Below, piece after piece: positions 45,474-58,064 of a DNA stretch of 64,000 nt. A program made the position numbers and the translations under genes. Position 1 is the first letter of the stretch, and each line of letters opens with the position of its first letter. A model generated the notes under the pieces. The model had not been told where the DNA came from. It saw nothing but the letters and a program-made list of their open reading frames with translations, and did no database searches. Source of the stretch: Allium sativum (Eukaryota; Streptophyta; Magnoliopsida; Asparagales; Amaryllidaceae); contig CM060912.1 in NCBI GenBank assembly GCA_030737875.1, forward strand, positions 463,578,310 through 463,642,309. Direction: 5' to 3'.

Positions 45474-47902
45474 TGTGACACCCCACGTCCGTTAATGTCA
45501 CTCTTTATCAAAATACATTAAGTTTGGTGAAGCGTTATAGGTAAATAGAAACAGAATATCACAAGATATATATAAAATAGCAGCGGAAATTTAAAACTTC
45601 ATTCTTTTGCAGAAAAAATCGTAGTCTCAAAACCAGTTACAACATCAGGCATAAAATACTGAAACTGAGTACGTCAAAACAAAACATCTATCTTGCACTA
45701 AAAACCATCAGAGTAAAGAAATGTAAAATCATAATCCCCAGTAATAGCCATAATAGAATGGACAAGTAGTCAAAGCGATACATCAAAGAAGATCCAGATC
45801 CAAGCAGAAACAGAAGAGAGAATCCTAATCAAACCTGAGCATTCCCACCCTGAGAACCTGGAGGGGAAAAGGAAGAGAGAGAAAAGGAAACAAAACGGGT
45901 TAGACATAAAGTCTGGCGAGTCCAGTGACTTGTAGCATATAAAGAAGTACAAGTATCATGACAGACATATAAACTGGATGAGAGATACCAGTATCGTATA
46001 ACAGATACGAACAGACATAGCGAGATAAGAAGAATAAACAATATAGGTTATACTTCTCAAATACTTTTCTCTACACCAATACTAGTATAACAGATATATG
46101 ACAGAATTAGGTATCCCTCAATTACTTAACAGAAACACAATGATCCCAATAGAAACATAATGGTAGTTCTAGGTGTACTCTAGTACCGGGTTTTACCCAA
46201 ACAGAAATAATAGGCACCGCAAAAGAAATAACGAGTGTTACTACAAATAGAAATAACAGGTACCTCAACAGAAATAGACAGAATTAGATGTACCCTAATT
46301 GCTACCCCCAAGCGATCGCTCCATAATTCGTAAATACCCTGTGTCGGACCCATCGTAGGGTGTATTACTTCCTAAGGTGGCAACTTACAGAAGGACACAA
46401 ACCTATTTACTGGTGCTACCACGACTTATTTTCCCTTATAGACCGGACTCATTCACGCATATGACTCCGTTGGAACACGCCTGTATACACCCCCTTTCAA
46501 ATGAACCTCTTATAATCAGTTCAGTATGCGTGCCCTGACCCCTACCTGGTGCAGGTCCCCGATTAATACAAGAATGGGTTACTGACTGATATGGGTCCTA
46601 CGCAGTAGAATACATAAGTTAAACCTCGAACTTATGTCACTCGGTTAACTAGGATTTTTACTAGGTTAAGCATATAGATCAACAGGTTCGCCTAACCCCC
46701 ACAGATTAACAGGTTAAGTTTCATAGGTTAACAGGTTCATATAACCCCAACAAATTAAATAGGTTTACATAACCCCAATAGATTAAACAGATTTACTTAA
46801 CCCCAACAGATTAAACAGGTTTACATAACCCTAACAGATTTAGCAGGTTTCACGGGTTCTTTACAATTCCATTAATATGTTTTGCTTAATTTTAAATTAA
46901 GCCTACAGATTCATATGCCCCAAATTCTATTCATAATTCACAATATAACATATACCTCCAAAATTTTAGTCATATTTCACAGTATAGGTTATGCCCCCAA
47001 GTTATCATTCCCCCAATTTATCCTAATTCCGTTCGTACGCATATTTCAGTGATATTGGTCTAGGCTCGAAGGTAGCCTAGGCTATAAAAATAAAAAAGGA
47101 ACGAGGGAGAGAAGAACAGAATAGGAATATAAAAAAATAAACATATAATAACAAAGATGGGCATATGATAGCAGAAATAGGCATATAAGAACCGAACAAT
47201 AGATCAGGTGTATAAAAGGATATTTGTAGTAGCAGAACTGTTTAGGTATGAATCAGATTCTTAACAAGCATAAGTTCAGATCCAGATTTATAAACATGTC
47301 AGGATTACTTGTTAAATTTTTATATTTAAAAGTAACATGAACTCAAAGAGATTGGATCTAAGAATAAGATTTTTTTTATATACGTATATAGGCTAATGTT
47401 GAAGAAAATAGGCTGATTTAATCCAAACCGGGGCAGCATCTCACTGTCTCCATTGTTTTAGGTGAAGAAAAGCAATAGAAATGTTGTCCTATATATATAT
47501 ATCCTACCTTCAATGAACCCACCCAGCAAAAATTTCACGTTCAGAATTATGTACTCGCCCAGATCCAGTGTGGGTCGACCCACCCCCACCTGGGTCGACC
47601 CAACCCAGGCGTGGGTCGTCCCATGTCGGTCCAGATTTCACCAACTTCTCCCGCTTTGTATTTTCAAATTATTTTGAAATTTTGATTTGTTTTATTCATA
47701 CATAAGACTCTTATAATTATACAAACTTCTAACCTTAATATCTTTCTCATACGATTTCCATTTTATGCAAAATTGGAGTCTATCTTTAGCTGAATCCCGA
47801 GACGAACGCAATGGTACCATCTGTTTTACTTAATTCCCAATATTTAATTAAGTATTATTTAGTTTACCATTATAATATCCTTTAAAATTACGGGGTGTTA
47901 CA
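45474..47902 (-). repeat. E4 5' LTR (2429 bp)
   Basis: Plus strand TGTGACACCCC at 45474 to GGGGTGTTACA at 47902, near-perfect inverted ends. It matches 38270-40410 along its length. It includes CAGCGGAAA about 110 bp from the inner end and the GGGTCGACCC palindromes about 330 bp from the outer end. Confidence 0.88.
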
Positions 47903-49936
47903 GTTTTGTAGAGATACGTAAAGAAACAAGATTAGGAGGGAAGGAGTTATACACGAAAATGGCAGTGCAAATGTATACTAAAAATGAGCATTTTGTTTTG
48001 ATGGAGGAGAAGGCACGGTGTATGTGAAGCAGGCTTGTTTTAAAGGGTGATGAACATCCAAATGAAAGTAAGGCCCATATTCTATTTAATTTGAATTAAG
48101 TATATATGCTTGTATAACCTGTTAACACAATAATTTACTCATACGTGCACATAATCCAATGTCGTCTATCATAATGGAATTGTGTGGATGCAAGCTACAC
48201 GATGAAATTAGTTTGGAGTCATTTGGAGATCATTTTGATTTATGGCAAAACTAAAGGTCTGATATAATCAACGTACGTTAATCGTTATTCAACGATTAAC
48301 AACCAAGGTGAGTAAACTCACTAACTCTATCCATTTTTTTAATATTATAAACGTTATTTAATATTGATAAGTAATGATTGAATACCGTGTGATGGTTTTT
48401 TAGATGAATCATTAATAATTGGTTGAGGCAATATATATAGTTATAAATATAAATCGTTAATTGAATACTGATTTTGTTTACTATTATATTCATATTGACA
48501 TGAAATTGGTATTATTTATGTTGATTAACATCCATGGATTCAGGGAATAGGTTGGAGGAATCCAATTGGATTCCTTAACAATTATATTGTTTTTTTATAT
48601 TGCGTTATATATGTGACAAATAATCCATGGTTGATTATTGCGTGTTTGGGATGTTTGAATAACATTGAACCTGAAATAATTGGTATATAAATACCGTAAA
48701 AATATATTCAAATATGTCGGAAAAGAATTTGGGGTTGCAAAAAGGAAAAATCTATTTTTAAAATAGAAATTGAATTTCGATTAACTAGAATATAATTACT
48801 TGTTTTGATTATATTAAAACAGGTAGTTTGATTCATAAACGGTATTTATAAATGAAAAAGAAAAATATTATTAAATTATTTGGGATTGTAAATTCAAGAA
48901 TGAATAAAAAAGGGAAATGGAAATTTTTTTCAAAAGAAAACAATGAAAATATTTCGAGGTTCGAAATGTAAATAGAATGGAAACAAATCCACAAAAATTT
49001 ATAATGAGAATTCGACCAAGTCAAATATTGTTAAAATAATTTTTTTAGAAATTATATATTATATAATTCAGAATTTGACAAGATAAATAATATTTGGTTT
49101 AAAAACCAATAATTTATAATCGAACATGTAATCGAGATTTAATTATAAACCTAATATATAATTAAGAAGAAGTTGAATTGTAAATGGAGTTTATAAAGTG
49201 GAATATGAATTTATAAAGGAACTAGATAGATGGAATTTTAAACTGTAATTGTATTTATTATTTAAATCAAGATTTTATTTAATAAAATGAGTCCATATTT
49301 CTATAGAAAAATAATATTCACGTTTAAAGTAAATTATGGTTTAAAAGCAAACGTTTTGCAATTTGAAATGGTTATAAAAGGGAATTGGTGAGTATTTGAA
49401 GTGGTAAAATCAAAGATGAATTTAGATATTGAGTTAGCCAAAAATGGTGAGTTTATTCTGACGTTCGGAACATAAATCGTCTATTCGAAAGAGAGTTATA
49501 CATTAAAATTCGATTATATCAAATTTGGGAAAGTATTATTTACTTTTCGGTTTTTACCAAGATTTATTTATTCATTTATATGTTTATTTATTCAAACTAA
49601 TGATTAAGAGTTGCATTTAAAGTTAATATTTTTGAAGTAGGGATTATAATGCTATCGTTATTTTTGGTTAAAGAAGTGGATCCGTAAACTTAACCCAAGA
49701 GTCGAGTAAGCAATGATTTGATAAGAAATTTAGAAATGAAAGAAGTAATCTAAAACTGGCTGGAAATTTGTGGAGTTGAATGGTTCCTTGAGTGTTAATC
49801 TGATGTTGGTTTTGGCCTTCGGAGTTAATACCTAAGGAGTTGTTCTCTTACTAATTTACGATTAGGAACTGATGGATGTATAAGGATAGTGATGCGTGAA
49901 TATAAGAAATGGAAATGTACTTCAATGACAACATTT
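47903..49936 (+). mobile_element. E6-type LTR, part 2
   Basis: AT-rich non-coding continuation of the LTR begun at 37194, after the E4 insertion. Includes AAGGTGAGTAAACTCAC at 48305. It ends at the left copy of the L1 target duplication. Confidence 0.5.
49925..49936 (+). repeat. L1 target-site duplication, left
   Basis: ATGACAACATTT, repeated exactly at 52170-52181. Confidence 0.8.
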
Positions 49937-52169
49937 TTTTCTTTTTTTGTTGGCAAACAATGTTGGTTTTATAGTGGTCGTACCACTTTTATTAGAACGG
50001 GGAAAGGAAAAAGGAGTTCTTCACAAGCACAGAAACTCCGTGCTGGTTTGAAGTGCCAGAAACACTACATTACATAGAAGGAGAGTAACATGTCGCTACT
50101 ACTACTATAAATACACATCTAGCCCCCATAAAAAGAGGAACTGCTGGAGTCGTCGGTACCTATAACATCGATATATTCACGAAAGAGTATAGGAAGGTTA
50201 GGTACAAAACAAGGGTTCAAACTACGAAACTCGCACTCCTAATCCCATGTAGAATCAAGGAACAAAGACTTATTTTTTTATCCTAATTCACCTTTCTTAA
50301 TAAGCTCAAAATCAAATCCCATAATCTATTATTCCAATCTTCTGAAATCATCATCATTTTCTGTTAAATATTTGTAGTACCCATTTTCATTGGATCATAT
50401 CCCATTCCAGAAGCTTCATGAAGCCACAGTCTATCCCCTTAACCCAACATATACCATCATCTATTGAATCATCATCTAAGGTATCATCTTCGTTTGATTC
50501 ATCATTTCTTGGAGCTATAGGTATCGAATGGGAAACTGAAATAGTAGCAGGGATTTTCTTTACCCATTTCATAGTCATACGTGGAAGGGGGTCTCTGTCA
50601 GAAGGAGGCACTGGAACTGGATTATTTTCAGTTGGCTTCCAATTACAAGTAGCAAGCCTGTGACCAAAAGAGTGGCATTGCAAAGATATGTCATATGTCC
50701 ACCCATATCGAACTCATACCTCATCCATGTAGTCATCTGCAACCCTTACTTTAATTGACTCAGGGAGCGGCTTGTCGAGTGTTATCTCAATCCGTGCTTT
50801 TGCATAAAACAGTTTTTCACGAGCTTCAGTATTTGTATCAAAGCATCTTAACTTTCCTATATGATTCAGTAACCAGTTAAGACCAACCAAAGATTGCAAT
50901 ACAGAGAGGACATGCGAGCAATATGTCCATACTGGAGTGGAGAGAACCCGCTCTCTAGCACGGTCGACTAATGGGTTCCACTGAGTGATGATAAATGGTT
51001 TTCCATGTATAATTGTTGGTTCAGAGGATAATACAAGAAAACGCTCTTCCGAAATTGTAAATTTCATAAAAAACATTGATTGATCTAATCTGACTTGTAG
51101 CCCACTACACAAGTTCCATGCTTTCCCACAGTGTTCCTTAACAACCAAGTATGGAGGCGGAGTGTTAAGAAAAAATCCTACCAAAGTATCTTCCCAGAAA
51201 TCTGCACCTGCCCTAATCACATCACTAGGAAGAGAACTAATACCACTTGATATTAAAGGAGCGAACTCATGCGGGACATAAGTTCCGGAGTTAGCAGGAG
51301 ATTTTGCAAAAATAGATGTCCACTTGGGTTTTGGTTTCATTGCCACTCCAGTTGGAAAACTAATGCTATGAAGGGAGGAGCCATAATTGGGGACTACTCC
51401 AACATTATTCGTTGCAGCTGTGATATGCGCAGCACTGGGAGGATTAGTAGGAGTAGTAGTCAGTTTGACAGCAAGTCTAGAAGATGAAATATTTTCAACT
51501 GCAACTGTATCATTTGCAGTCTTCTTAGTTGTACTTGCATAAGCATTCAGTGCACATACATTATTCTGGTTTGATTTCATAGCATTCGCATCATCTTTTG
51601 GACTATTCACAATACTTTCATCTACTTTTATTTCTTCTCCGGTCACACCTTCCCTCTGTGTATCATCAACTTATTCTTTCTTAACATTCCCAATTTTAGT
51701 GAGATGAGAAGATTTACCTTCCTCTTGTTACGCAGATTTAGAAGTTGAATTTAGCACAGTAGCTTCCTATATCCATTGATTTTTAGGGCCAACAGCAAGG
51801 AGATTAGTAAGAGGGATTTCATGTAGATTCACTAAGCCTGAAAACAGTAGCCTGGGCTCAATCAAATCCATGCTAACTAGAGATTGCATTGAAAGATTAA
51901 GGCGATTTCTTTGCTAAAGCTATCATTTGTAGATGCGATAGAAGAATATATCTTTCTAGATCTGGTTGCGCTATTTACAAATCTCACTTTCTATTTCATG
52001 TTTTTCACCATTTGGATGAGATCGAGGTGGTGAAGGATGAGGCGTTATAGAAGAAAATTGCGGTGGTAAGGTTGAATGATTTGACAAGAAGGTTATGGGA
52101 GATTAAGCAGATGATGGAGGAGAAATGCTTTCAAGCGGCCATTTTTGTTCCATATTTCGTTCACTCTTC
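49937..52169 (-). mobile_element. L1-clade LINE copy lacking ORF2 (minus)
   Basis: Flanked by a 12-bp exact target duplication. The 3' end on the minus strand is CAACATTGTTTGCCAAC followed by an A-rich tail at 49937-49955. The 5' side holds ORF1. Between the ORF1 end (about 50390) and the tail there are only about 430 bp, so all of ORF2 is missing. Because both termini and the duplication are intact, the deletion either preceded insertion (a deleted copy mobilised in trans) or happened neatly afterwards. It inserted into the E6-type LTR. Confidence 0.85.
50387..52160 (-). pseudogene. L1 ORF1 (DUF4283-type nucleocapsid protein)
   Basis: The 5' portion from about 52160 to 51650 is broken by stops. 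The clean 310-codon frame 50714-51646 covers a Ser/Thr/Asn-rich linker, the DUF4283-like region (SGTYVPHEFAPLISSGISSL, ADFWEDTLVGFFLNTPPPYL, VVKEHCGKAWNLC, IHGKPFIITQWNPL, PVWTYCSHVLSVL) and KARIEITLDKPLPESIKVRV. After one stop, a knuckle-like CHSFGHRLATC follows in 50387-50683, with an acidic tail (DESNEDDTLDDDSIDD). ORF1 proteins coat LINE RNA. This is the longest undisturbed coding frame in the window, suggesting a fairly recent insertion. Confidence 0.8.
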
Positions 52170-52181
52170 ATGACAACATTT
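52170..52181 (+). repeat. L1 target-site duplication, right
   Basis: ATGACAACATTT, partner of 49925-49936. Confidence 0.8.
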
Positions 52182-53885
52182 ATTTTCTAAACATAAAAAA
52201 TAAGAAATTTGGAATATATGTAAATGTTTTCCGATGTTAATAAAAATATGTTATGGAATATAGAAAATTAATAGTTTAAAATAAATGGAAACATTTTCCA
52301 AGAATTGAGAGGGGATAAACGAGTTTGGAGAAATAATTGGGCGAAGATATTGAAAGGAAATTGAGAAATGAATAAATTAATGATAAACTAATTTAAAAGG
52401 GATTAATGTTGATTAATGGTTGATCTAAATAATTTCCATTTGGAAATAAGATCGTTGTTTGTATGGATGTTTTCCTTTAATAGTTAAATAGCCGACTATC
52501 AAATTTTTTGACCATTTTTCCATTGTCAATACAGAGAGAACGGGATCGGGTTTATTATTTGAAAACCACTCCATATAGGCATTAGCGTTGCGAACTAATT
52601 ATGATGAAGAAAATTGAAGATGGAGTTTATGCAAGGACTGTTCTGGCGATCCTCGGTAGAAATTGCCTAAAAAGAATTTACAGAATAGTGCCTTCGGCTT
52701 GTCCAGTCCCAGGACAACTTGTATGGATGAATGTCTAACAATGTATATCTAATAGATCGCATCAGTTGATATCGTCAAACATATTTACATTGGTGGTAGA
52801 GGAATTCGTTTCTCTTAGCTTTATACCTGTGGTATTTCTGGCAAAACCAATTTGTGATTTGGAAGGTATGACGATGTGGCATTCAAAGTAAATGAAGGTG
52901 TAACCTATCAAAAGATTCGTTATGGCCTCAAGCCTCATCAACCGAGAAATGAAAAAAATCGAGCAGGCAGAATGGCTAAGTGGGTCGCTCCTAATTAGGG
53001 TATATCGTCACCATCTAGGGAATATTCATTTTTTTTCTTTCGCTTCTATATCTCCTGGGAACGGTTATGTTGGTATACCAACTGTAAGGTGACAATATAC
53101 TCGGAACATTCAAGCAAAATGGATGGTCGGTCATGTATGGCCAAGTTGCAAGATGTTCATGTTGAACTCCAGTGTATCCCTTTTAGAGTACATTGATCAG
53201 AAGGTAGTTCCATACCTTGTCATAATGGGAAATCCATTCTTTAGTAAGAGCCAGCGGTTTTGATTGTATACTATGTATTTAGAGCGTGAGATGCTAACGT
53301 TCTGCTAGATTGATATTTATTTATATTAGACACTATTATAATATCAAAATATTATTTTAAAAGAATGTTTTCGTTTACCGTAAGATAAAAATCATCCATG
53401 TTTATGTATGGATCGGTGTTACGATTATCCTCTCTTTTGAAAAGGTTTTTTAAAAGTTAAACCAAATAGTTGGAATTTATTCATACCAGTCCCATAACTG
53501 ACCCAGAGTTTATTTTGTTTTGTTTTACCCTAAACTCCTGGATGCCCAAATTTGTACGGGTAGTCAAGTGGTCAGGATTTCACAGTTACTTGGGAGGGCT
53601 TGGAGCAAGAGGCTTCAATGTTATATATAGCTTATTTCCGCCGTGATGTTATGTGTTGTACGATGGTAATGATATGTATATACAGTTACAGTTTTGTGTT
53701 CATAAATTATGTTGTATAATATATTTTATTCATTCTGCTGTGAGATTCGTGTTTACTCTGATTTGTTTATGTTGTGTTCTTCTTCTTCTTCTTCTATTCT
53801 AACTTTCTTTCTTTCTATTTCTCACTCTCTAACTTCTTTCTATTAATGATCCGATATTTCTGATACCTAAATAGTTGACATGGAG
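52182..53885 (+). mobile_element. E6-type LTR, part 3, end unresolved
   Basis: Non-coding continuation after the L1. It includes a TTTCCGCCGTGATG phrase near 53629 (cf. the inverse GCAGCGGAAA of other gypsy LTRs) and a CTT/TTTC-rich stretch at 53778-53825. A TTGACA|TGGAG junction at about 53882 could be the LTR end, but the primer site is not convincing. Gag remnants may be hidden in 52.6-53.3 kb and cannot be read. Confidence 0.4.
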
Positions 53886-54716
53886 TTTTGTGTCAATTTT
53901 CAGGGTCGAAAATTCTTGGGTCGTTACAAATCCAGTAAGCGATTCATATAATCTTTGTAAGATTTATCGTGGTCTGATTTTATTAAGTCATGGTTGTTCT
54001 CATGTGTGTGATTTTTTAAACTTCGCTGGGTTTGGGATTAGTTTGGGTATGGACTGGTACAAAAGGTATGCGACTATTGTGGATTGCGAGAGGCTCGAGG
54101 TGACAATCGAGAATGTGGAAGGGCGAACAATGGTGATACGTTGTCTACCAGAGGATGGAGTTATGTTTATCTTTTTATATTTGCTTAGGATTCCATGGGA
54201 TGAGTTATAATATGTACCAATCGTTCGAGAGTTTCTGATGTTTTTGATGAAGTCAGAGGATTGTCGCATGTCGAGAGATTGAGTTTCAGATTGATCCAAT
54301 GGGTGGAGATAGGCCTATTGTAATGCCTCTTAGATGGACGACGCCTAAGGAACAACGAGAGTTAGAGGTGCATGTGAACGATCTTCTGAGTAAGGGATTT
54401 ATTTGGATAAGCGTATCCAAATGGGGTGCACCAGTTATGTTTGCGATCAAGGTTGATAAATCGTTACGATTGAGCATGGATTATCATGAGCAGAATAAGG
54501 TGACCAAAAAGAACAAGTATCCATTGCCGAGGATAGATGACTTGCTTGATTAGCTTCACGAAGCCAAGGTGTTTTCCCAAATGTCTTTGGCGACGGGATT
54601 TTACCAACCGAGGATGACTTATGATAATGTGCCAAAGACTGATTTTAGGACACCATCAGGATTTTATGAGTGGTTGGTGATGTCGTTTGGGTTGACTAAT
54701 GCACCTGTTTATTTTG
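53886..54716 (+). pseudogene. E5: Ty3/gypsy protease end and RT N-terminus
   Basis: SWVVTNPVSDSYNLCKIYRG, then FGISLGMDWYKRYATIVDCE (protease C-terminal region with the GMDW signature), is followed after stops by [39 protein letters not shown] and [20 protein letters not shown]. The palm motif reads FSQMSLATGFYQ, where the catalytic Asp of the usual DL-SGYHQ motif is Ser. FGLTNAPVYFV leads straight into an insertion at 54717. No gag and no DSGA motif precede it. Confidence 0.75.
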
Positions 54717-54980
54717 TGAAGGCAAAACAAACACTAGAGGGGGTGAATAGTGTTTACGAGAAATTTATGAAAATCTTAAACTTAAATGATCTACTATATT
54801 AATCAAGCACACTAGAGAAGATCACAGACACAAAATCAAACATAGAAACAGATAAATATAAAATGCAGAAATGGAAAGAACACACCGGATTTTATACTGG
54901 TTCGGATTACTCCTACGTCCAGTCCCACGCAACACTAGATTAAGCAAAGTTTTATTAATATCATAATCAAATCACAACAC

Positions 54981-55125
54981 CCTTGATTTCACGGCCATAA
55001 GGTTAACACAGATTCCACCATCCTTGATTTCACAACGAAAAGGCCAATACTGCTCCAAACACCCTTGATTTCACGACTACAAGGTTAATACTGCTCCCAT
55101 TTCCTTGATTTCAAGGCTACAAGGA
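54981..55125. repeat. CCTTGATTTCA tandem repeat, four copies of ~42 bp
   Basis: Copies start at 54981, 55022, 55073 and 55103. Each begins CCTTGATTTCA and has AAGG about 18 bp on (second copy AAAAGG), so every unit can form a CCTT/AAGG hairpin. Confidence 0.8.
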
Positions 55126-55528
55126 ACACAATATTCCCCAAACACTTCCCAAATGATTACAACGGCCCTATAACTCTTCAATAGCACTTCAATTCAGAGA
55201 GTAGTAGATAGAGAGTGAGAAAAGAAGAAGTTTTATATAATTAGAGTAGAAATCGGCAAAGTAGAAGCGTAGAAATCAATAATATGACAAAGAATAATGT
55301 TGGGATGAAGAGGGGTAAAGACGGAGAAGAAGATATATCAAAAATTTCGAAATCAACCCCTATTTACAAGATTTGAATGGTTGCAACATTTCTGGAACAT
55401 TACAAATAGTGAAAAGACACTTCCTTTGAAAATTAAATTTTTAACAGCTGTATGTCGACATACCCATGTATGTATGTCGACTTATGCACTATATTTTTTA
55501 TTTTCAAATCATTTTTAAAGCATTTAAG

Positions 55529-55530
<2 letters not shown>

Positions 55531-55559
<29 letters not shown>
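55531..55559. repeat. (TA)n microsatellite
   Basis: TA run inside the LTR-like insertion. Confidence 0.85.
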
Positions 55560-56276
55560 TCCGGAAATTCTTGAAAGAAAACTAGCTGTTAAAACATTAT
55601 TTTTCAAGTATAAAAACATAAGAAAATATTATTTAAGCATATGATTAAAAACATTATATATATGTTTGTGATTTAAAAATTATATATAATATAATTATGA
55701 ACATATATATAGGATTTTATAAAGAGATATTTAAAAACTATATAAACAAAAAGGTTATATGAAAAATTAGAGTTTTAAATAAGAATATTATAATCAAATA
55801 TAAACTTAGTGAAATATATGTATATGTATATATATATAAATTAATAAAATTATAAAAATAAGAACACTTATAAATTAGGAAATATATTTGAAATCATAAG
55901 TTTGAAATTCTTGGAAGATTAAATTATTTTGAGAGAAGTTTGAAACCAATTTGAAAATAGTTTTGAAATCAATTTTGGAAAGAGATAATTTGAAAAACAT
56001 AATTTGAACTTGGAGTGTTATTCAAAGTCTTACATATAAACTAGACTTTGTTACTGTATTTTTCTTGAACTCTTGATAACTTTATAACTCATGAATCTTG
56101 AATCTTTCTTGAATTCTAAATCTCTTGAAACTCTAAAACTGTACAGTCTTCAGTATTTAAGTCCCGTATACAAATCCTATATATATTCTAGATAGAAATG
56201 TTAGTATATATTTTATAATCTATTAATAATGATAATTGAAATAAGGTTGTTGTCATCAAAACTCCATTCTCCAACA

Positions 56277-57184
56277 ATTTGTGGATCTTATGAATCAGGT
56301 TTCAGAGATACGTTGGACAAGTTTGTGCTTGTGTTCGTGGATAACATACTGGTTTATTTTAGGAATGAGGAAGAACACAAGATGGATTTGAGGGTTGTTT
56401 TGGAAATCTTACTGAAACATCAGCTGAAGGCTAAGTTTTTGAAATGTCACTTCTGGAAGGAAGAAGTGTGGTTCTTGGGTCATGTCGTGTCTAGACAAGG
56501 AATAGCGATGGATCCCGCTAAAGTGGCAGCGATACATGATTGGGATCGACCAAAGAGTGCGACGGATGTTCAGAATTTTCTTGGTTTAGCTGGATACTAT
56601 CGATGATTTATCAAGGATTTCTCGAAGATAGCTACACCATTAACTGGATTAATGAAGAAGAATTGGATCTTCGTATGTAATGCGAAATAGGATCAAGCTT
56701 TCGGAAATTTGAAAGAAAGGTTGCCGAGTTGCCTTTATGTTGACCATTCTGAGTGGGAATGAAGAGATGGTATTGTACACTGATGCATGTGGCACTAGGC
56801 TTGGAGCGGTGCTAATGCAGAAGGATAAAATTGTGGCTTACGCGATTCAACAGCAGAAGGTGCACGAAAGGAATTACTCGACTCATGATTTTGGAATTAG
56901 TGACGGTAGTGTTTGCTCTAAAGATTTGGAGGCATAATTTTTTGGGAATTAGGTTTGAATTGTTTACAGAACATAAGTCGTTGAAGTACCATTTCTCCCA
57001 GAGAGATTTAAATCTTTGCCAGCAGCGATGGTTAGAGTTTTTGACATCGCATGATATTGGAATAGCCTATTCTCCAGGAAACAGTAACACAGCAACCGAT
57101 GCATTGAGTAGAAGACATATAAGTTTGGGAGTCGTGTTTTTAGAACGGAAGCATCTCGAGGATCCAACACTTAGCTGGAAGTAG
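56277..57184 (+). pseudogene. E5: RT C-terminus and RNase H
   Basis: Resumes with FVDLMNQV, then [18 protein letters not shown]. The catalytic VDD is VDN, so a second active-site Asp is lost. [20 protein letters not shown] and [13 protein letters not shown] follow. RNase H has VLYTDACGTRLGAVLMQKD (56760 on), LELVTVVFALKIWRHNF, TEHKSLKYHFSQRDLNLCQQ and GIAYSPGNSNTATDALSRRH. Frameshifts lie at about 56290, 56605 and 56900. Same family as E6. Integrase is not recognisable after 57184. Confidence 0.8.
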
Positions 57185-58064
57185 CAAAGTGCATGGACTG
57201 TTACCAGTTCATGAATAATGGACTGGTTCCGATCTATCGTGTGTGGTGGATTGATGCTCAATTTTAGTGAGCTGGGTTCTAGTGATTTCTAAGGGTTACT
57301 GGTGAAATTTGGTAATAAATGGACATTAGATGATCGATATGCAACTCAAAGGTGGATGGTGCTTCGATTGTGAACTCAATTTGGAGTGGTCAGATCTAGA
57401 TTGATGTGATGTTGGTCACGAGATGATGTACGATCCAGTAAGATGATAGATTAACTCAGGTGGGAATTGATCGAGGATGATAATAAAATTGGTTTGAGAA
57501 GTCGCTCGAACTAAAGATGTGATTGCCGAAAAGAAACGCTCGATGGATTGAAATGCCAAGGAATTGTTGGTTATCGAAGGTTCTAGTGGGCTCAAAGCAA
57601 GGGTATTGTGGGGATGCCCATCAGGATCAGGTTGGATGTGTACGATGGATCGAGCTCTGGAAGTGATCTAGTTGTCTCAGATGGAGACAAACATACACAA
57701 GACGGATGTATGGTAGTCTCACTAGAATTGGAGGTTTCCATTATCCCTTGATAGATGACAACGGTCAGTCATTCAATGATTGGCGTATTCAAGGCTTTAT
57801 CAGTGATAACTAGGATATTGGTTGCTATGAATGCTATAGTTGATTGTGTGCTTTATTCTCTATTTTCTCTGGGTAGGCAATCACCATATGTTGTCGAAGA
57901 GAAGTGGGATTGGGGGATGTCCTTTCCTATTTTGGAGTGGCATATAATAGATGATTATCCTATGCTAATCCTTTGGTTGCTAAGACGAATTAGATGATTG
58001 AACCGTCTATACACATAAATCATGTATAACTATTGCTAATTGTTTTATCGCTTAATAAGACAAT
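57185..58064. other. E5 3' remainder, not readable
   Basis: Sequence of the same base composition as E5 up to the E2 LTR start. A frame of 80 codons at 57755-57997 has no recognisable motif. Probably decayed integrase/3' region, by position only. Confidence 0.35.

Larger units (their letters stand above)
38270..47902 (-). mobile_element. E4: Ty3/gypsy chromovirus, Tekay (Del)-like, almost complete
   Basis: The 5' LTR is 45474-47902 and the 3' LTR 38270-40410. Primer site, gag with zinc knuckles, protease, RT, RNase H, integrase, GPY/F region and a chromodomain remnant are in order on the minus strand, followed by the polypurine tract. Long LTRs, TGTAACACCCC termini and the chromodomain point to the Tekay clade. 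Several frameshifts and stops make it inactive, yet it is the best-preserved element in the window. It sits inside the E6-type LTR. Confidence 0.88.
54717..56276 (-). mobile_element. 1.56-kb LTR-like insertion in E5 (minus orientation)
   Basis: It interrupts the RT between YFV and VDLMN. Minus-strand start TGTTGGAGAATGG, opposite end TGAAGGC on the plus strand, both with TG/CA termini. Flanking TTTTG (54712-54716) and ATTTG (56277-56281) differ at one base, consistent with a 5-bp target duplication. A CACTAGAGGGGGTGAATAGTG phrase near one end is common in plant LTRs, which I recall without a family name. Non-coding. Probably a solo LTR or short non-autonomous element. Confidence 0.7.

Noticed and set aside
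53910..53930. TTGGGTCGTTACA as the right end of an LTR
   Set aside because: It looks like an inverted TGTAACGACCC terminus, but in frame it reads WVVTNPVSDS, which continues into the gypsy protease region. It is therefore coding sequence.
57755..57997. 80-codon frame as a host gene
   Set aside because: Between E5 and E2 with no start or splice context. Most likely E5 remnant.
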